A stretch of DNA of 31,891 nt, from IMG/VR virus record IMGVR_UViG_3300037507_002357, positions 1 to 31,891 of that record; one strand, written 5' to 3'. Shown in pieces: positions 30,701-31,891 of the stretch (positions are counted from its first letter, which is position 1; each line of letters opens with the position of its first letter). Origin of the DNA: a virus. Below the pieces are notes generated by a model. The model was not told where the DNA came from. It saw nothing but the letters and a program-made list of their open reading frames with translations, and ran no database searches. The translations under genes and the position numbers were made by a program.

Positions 30701-31136
30701 GACGCCGATCGACCTGCGGGAGAGCTTTCGGGGGGCAGGGGTGGCGGTGTCCCGCAGCGGATCCGCCGCCACGGTGGACCTGGGGCCATTCCTGGCGAAA
30801 CACGTCAAAGGCCGAACGATCCTGGAGGCCTTCACCTCTCTGTTCAACGACCCGCTCTACCGGCGGATGCAGGACAAGGAGGGGACCACCTCGGACCTCA
30901 GGAAGCGGGACATGCCGCCGGCGGAACGGCGGTCGCAGGCGGCCTCGCGCATGATCCAGGGGATTTACGACTACTACCACCTGCTCACCATGGACCAGCT
31001 CAACGCCTCCGGGGCGCCAGCCGCCACGGACTGGCGGAATCGCCGCAACCAGATGGCGCAGGAGTCGTTCCGCAGGCAGACTGACGAGATGCGGGACCTG
31101 GTGGAAGCCGTCAACCCCGCAGCCTCCGGCAGGTAG
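27747..31136 (+). CDS. Very large internal virion protein, gp16-like position
   Basis: The 1129-residue protein (T7 gp16 is 1318) is the last core gene before the tail fibre, as gp16 is in T7. AGGAGG at 27731-27736 precedes the ATG. It begins with a coiled coil (SQILKLQEDNARLQAELGES), and most of the rest is helical. SLVPYWRAPFNQFLFDARLS carries the P-Y-W-R-x-P-F-N pattern common in large ejected or polyvalent phage proteins, followed by hydrophobic stretches (TTGGLLGLFAGLDMMGLI) that could enter membranes. I see no lysozyme (SLT) motif such as T7 gp16 has at its N-terminus. It probably forms the part of the ejection conduit in the inner membrane. Assignment rests on position, size and the motif. 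Confidence 0.78.
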   Translation: MANNCDDYQSQILKLQEDNARLQAELGESERARKAGEAFLRTEVKRQWVIPMRDGTSRSITDADVNGAYFDFASRMQSAEIDRMVDRGLGNRSKPVGAEGRFVNYRMLVDNANIQDAEDWAKLTEALVGTWERTAPEDFAFVTDIYGRERLLRSVADAYREFTDADTIATAMANNAVGFMNLAEKMTRLRFISDMAKRSYLDTLDQVAQFMGATAAPVPDGLRRRIFSSYKLALMAERHVSAAKRNTGQALRSLQEDFDAPRHFQVDMAEAQQTLGASAREVAADEHFGRVMAAIDNRDAEQINQLKIAAVVDSIDPQARLDKGWANTHMRFGNALVKDSQLSNLGSLVRANFMGTWLANTHGFVHQAFENIGTLTPYGTRFSREAFGEGLRVAWESAAYSHDSVRRAWRELASDAFFRGDAPMSGAVDTYGPRAGNNDKLLAQVKGILEMPYPPGGPLDPRWWAMNVHKIQAAVRMFAYHSTGGNPAVLIPAFRAMGATDTVLGYDAFVFKLKNDLEIRSRRDGVQLGLLTPRDREEWVEKQLENAFYSAAPSEENILAFRRQHSLKGSDITDDEIAAIITADRVKETYGYPTMDSPEAEGAMRYSLANRMQSAPEGGLPEAIDSAMMGARRHWAIDSLVPYWRAPFNQFLFDARLSFGPLSETVQVIFGKNPTPEQIAKVQAGWVTTGGLLGLFAGLDMMGLIEGNGPVEPNARRAWLLEGNKPNSLAGVPYLGGLPILNTLFLWKDIRETIITGSYSSFDQYQWFWGVAQVLTSQLVRQTGFGQLQRLVDAMLDPEDQMPKLVQWLGQGQLPGSGIMRDVQRLTGGGPGDFYRDALPNAKERDLLGEDDPVAMLERNLRNVAYGTIPLLGLAGGAPRKENDFLGSPLQLEFGADWEEAMKTRFHPRIWPRAYQRVYAELDTQGRLSLPRPLLTRQLEGVSMSDELQKLYNDTYGSVRGSVPLEARMAIAGQKVAVAFPLQIETPIDLRESFRGAGVAVSRSGSAATVDLGPFLAKHVKGRTILEAFTSLFNDPLYRRMQDKEGTTSDLRKRDMPPAERRSQAASRMIQGIYDYYHLLTMDQLNASGAPAATDWRNRRNQMAQESFRRQTDEMRDLVEAVNPAASGR

Positions 31137-31164
31137 CGCGCGGGCGCCGGCAGGGCACAATAGG

Positions 31165-31180
31165 TCTGCAGCCGTGCAGA
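31165..31180 (+). promoter_or_regulatory. Candidate phage control motif, copy 4 (TCTGC-N6-GCAGA)
   Basis: TCTGCAGCCGTGCAGA forms a perfect six-pair stem with a GCCG loop and ends four bases before the tail fibre GTG. T7 has promoter phi17 at this place. It is the most regular of the four copies. Confidence 0.45.
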
Positions 31181-31184
31181 AGTC

Positions 31185-31891
31185 GTGCCCCGTCCCCCGA
31201 GCTGGATCAGCTACGCCGGGAACGGCAGCAACCGCTTATTCGGTGTACCTTTCCCGTACTTGCTGAGGTCTCATGTAGCAGTTGGCTACGGATGGGACGC
31301 TGATTCCGATACGTTTTCGCAACAACTTATTGAGCCGGCTGGTTTCACTTGGATAAGTGACACGACGATACAAGTAACCACGGCCCCCACGAGTGCGCAA
31401 GCGTTGTTTATACGTCGCAAAACGCCAACCGACGCACAGTTAGTTCAGTGGGTAGACGGATCGACCGTTAATGCTTACGACGTAAATACGGCTGATCTAC
31501 AGTTTCTGTATTCGCTCCAGGAGCGGGAGGATCGACCCGGAGGGGGCGTAGGGGGCGGGCAGGACGGGCAGGACGGCCGCACCATCCTCAACGGCAGCGG
31601 CGCCCCGGCGGCTGGCCTGGGCGCCAACGATGACTTCTACCTCGACACCACAGCATCCCGGCTCTACGGGCCGAAGGCGGCTGGTGCGTGGGGATCGGGC
31701 GTGTCGCTGATCGGCCCACCGGGCACCAACGGCACCAACGGTGCCAACGGCACCAACGGCACCAACGGCCGCACCATCCTCAACGGCAGCGGCGCCCCGG
31801 CGGCTGGCCTGGGCGCCAACGATGACTTCTACCTCGACACCACAGCATCCCGGCTCTACGGGCCGAAGGCGGCTGGTGCGTGGGGATCGGG
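31185..31891 (+). CDS. Tail fibre protein, T7 gp17-like N-terminus (3' end outside window)
   Basis: A frame opened by GTG 31185 (a stop codon lies in frame at 31161) runs to the end of the window. Residues 5-115 match the virion-attachment domain of T7 gp17: WISYAGNGSNRLFGVPFPYL (T7 TYQLDGSNRDFNIPFEYL), LFIRRKTPTDAQLVQWVDGS (T7 IEIRRVTSTTDRLVDFTDGS) and YDVNTADLQFLYSLQE (T7 YDLNVAQIQTMHVAEE). A Gly-rich hinge follows, then two copies of a TILNGSGAP...DDFYLDTTASRLYGPK module joined by collagen-like GTNGTNG triplets. The protein anchors the fibre to the tail and recognises the host. The attachment domain is low in GC (27 of 60 in 31321-31380) while the repeat part is GC-rich. It has no ribosome binding site. 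Confidence 0.9.
   Translation, partial: MPRPPSWISYAGNGSNRLFGVPFPYLLRSHVAVGYGWDADSDTFSQQLIEPAGFTWISDTTIQVTTAPTSAQALFIRRKTPTDAQLVQWVDGSTVNAYDVNTADLQFLYSLQEREDRPGGGVGGGQDGQDGRTILNGSGAPAAGLGANDDFYLDTTASRLYGPKAAGAWGSGVSLIGPPGTNGTNGANGTNGTNGRTILNGSGAPAAGLGANDDFYLDTTASRLYGPKAAGAWGS
31573..31699 (+). repeat. Tail fibre module repeat, copy 1
   Basis: At least 127 bases are identical to 31765-31891, a period of 192 bases or 64 codons. It encodes the module beginning GRTILNGSGAP. Exact identity at the DNA level points to recent duplication or ongoing gene conversion. Confidence 0.93.
31765..31891 (+). repeat. Tail fibre module repeat, copy 2 (runs off the window)
   Basis: Identical to 31573-31699 as far as the window extends. 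The sequence stops inside the repeat, so more copies may follow. Confidence 0.93.

Noticed and set aside
28686-31160. An 824-codon open frame on the minus strand
   Set aside because: It lies opposite the gp16-like gene, has no ribosome binding site or recognisable domain, and its His/Gln/Arg/Gly-rich text is typical of the antisense of GC-rich coding DNA.
31573-31891. Repeated units near the right edge as a possible CRISPR array
   Set aside because: The unit is 192 bases, in frame and part of the tail fibre protein; there are no short repeats with unique spacers.

Overview
The window is most of the genome of a T7-like podovirus that probably infects a GC-rich picocyanobacterium (Cyanobium/Synechococcus type). 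Every gene that I accept reads on the + strand. The long minus-strand open frames are what GC-rich coding DNA produces by chance. The assignment rests on the gene order (MarR-like regulator fragment, tyrosine integrase, single-subunit RNA polymerase, gp2.5-like ssDNA-binding protein, 5'-3' exonuclease, portal, scaffold, capsid, tail tube A, tail nozzle B, internal virion proteins, tail fibre). The cyanobacterial hint is a fused piece of dCTP deaminase that looks like the picocyanobacterial enzyme. All homology statements are from memory of the families; no search was run.

Layout. 1-1374: 3' end of a MarR-like gene, a 13-unit ACC tract, the integrase and a doubtful small ORF. 1375-1636: non-coding, with hairpins and an AT-rich island. 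1637-4036: RNA polymerase with all catalytic residues. 4099-9502: a tightly overlapping operon of ssDNA-binding protein, RusA-like resolvase, a coiled-coil protein, a zinc-ribbon protein, a possible helicase-loader-like protein and many small unknown genes. No DNA polymerase or primase-helicase gene is present where T7-like phages carry them. 9504-10457: a 5'-3' exonuclease fused to the N-terminal 70 residues of a dCTP deaminase. 10477-11819: one small conserved-looking gene and three tandem genes resembling T7 gp6.7/gp7.3. 11816-15525: portal, scaffold and major capsid protein, then a strong intrinsic terminator. 15608-31136: tail tube, a nozzle gene apparently split by an Ig-like insertion, the gp13/gp14-like proteins and three very large internal proteins, one a polyvalent protein with ParB-like and metallopeptidase domains. 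31185-31891: the 5' part of a tail fibre gene, cut by the window end inside an exact repeat. Terminase and lysis genes are not seen and would lie outside.

How it works together (inference). The integrase and MarR-like regulator suggest a temperate or integration-capable phage. The phage RNA polymerase would transcribe the late genes. A motif TCTGC-N6-GCAGA, or a degenerate form, precedes the polymerase, ssDNA-binding protein, capsid and tail fibre genes. The last three are positions where T7 has phi2.5, phi10 and phi17. Replication seems to depend on host enzymes, or on genes outside the window. Large internal proteins would be ejected into the cell and could open the wall (CHAP-like domain) and act on host proteins or DNA (metallopeptidase and ParB-like domains).

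The most unusual points are the dCTP deaminase-exonuclease fusion, the split nozzle protein, single genes bracketed by direct repeats that span gene junctions, ACC tracts in place of ribosome binding sites, the shared hairpin/promoter-like motif, and a low-GC metallopeptidase patch inside a GC-rich polyvalent gene.
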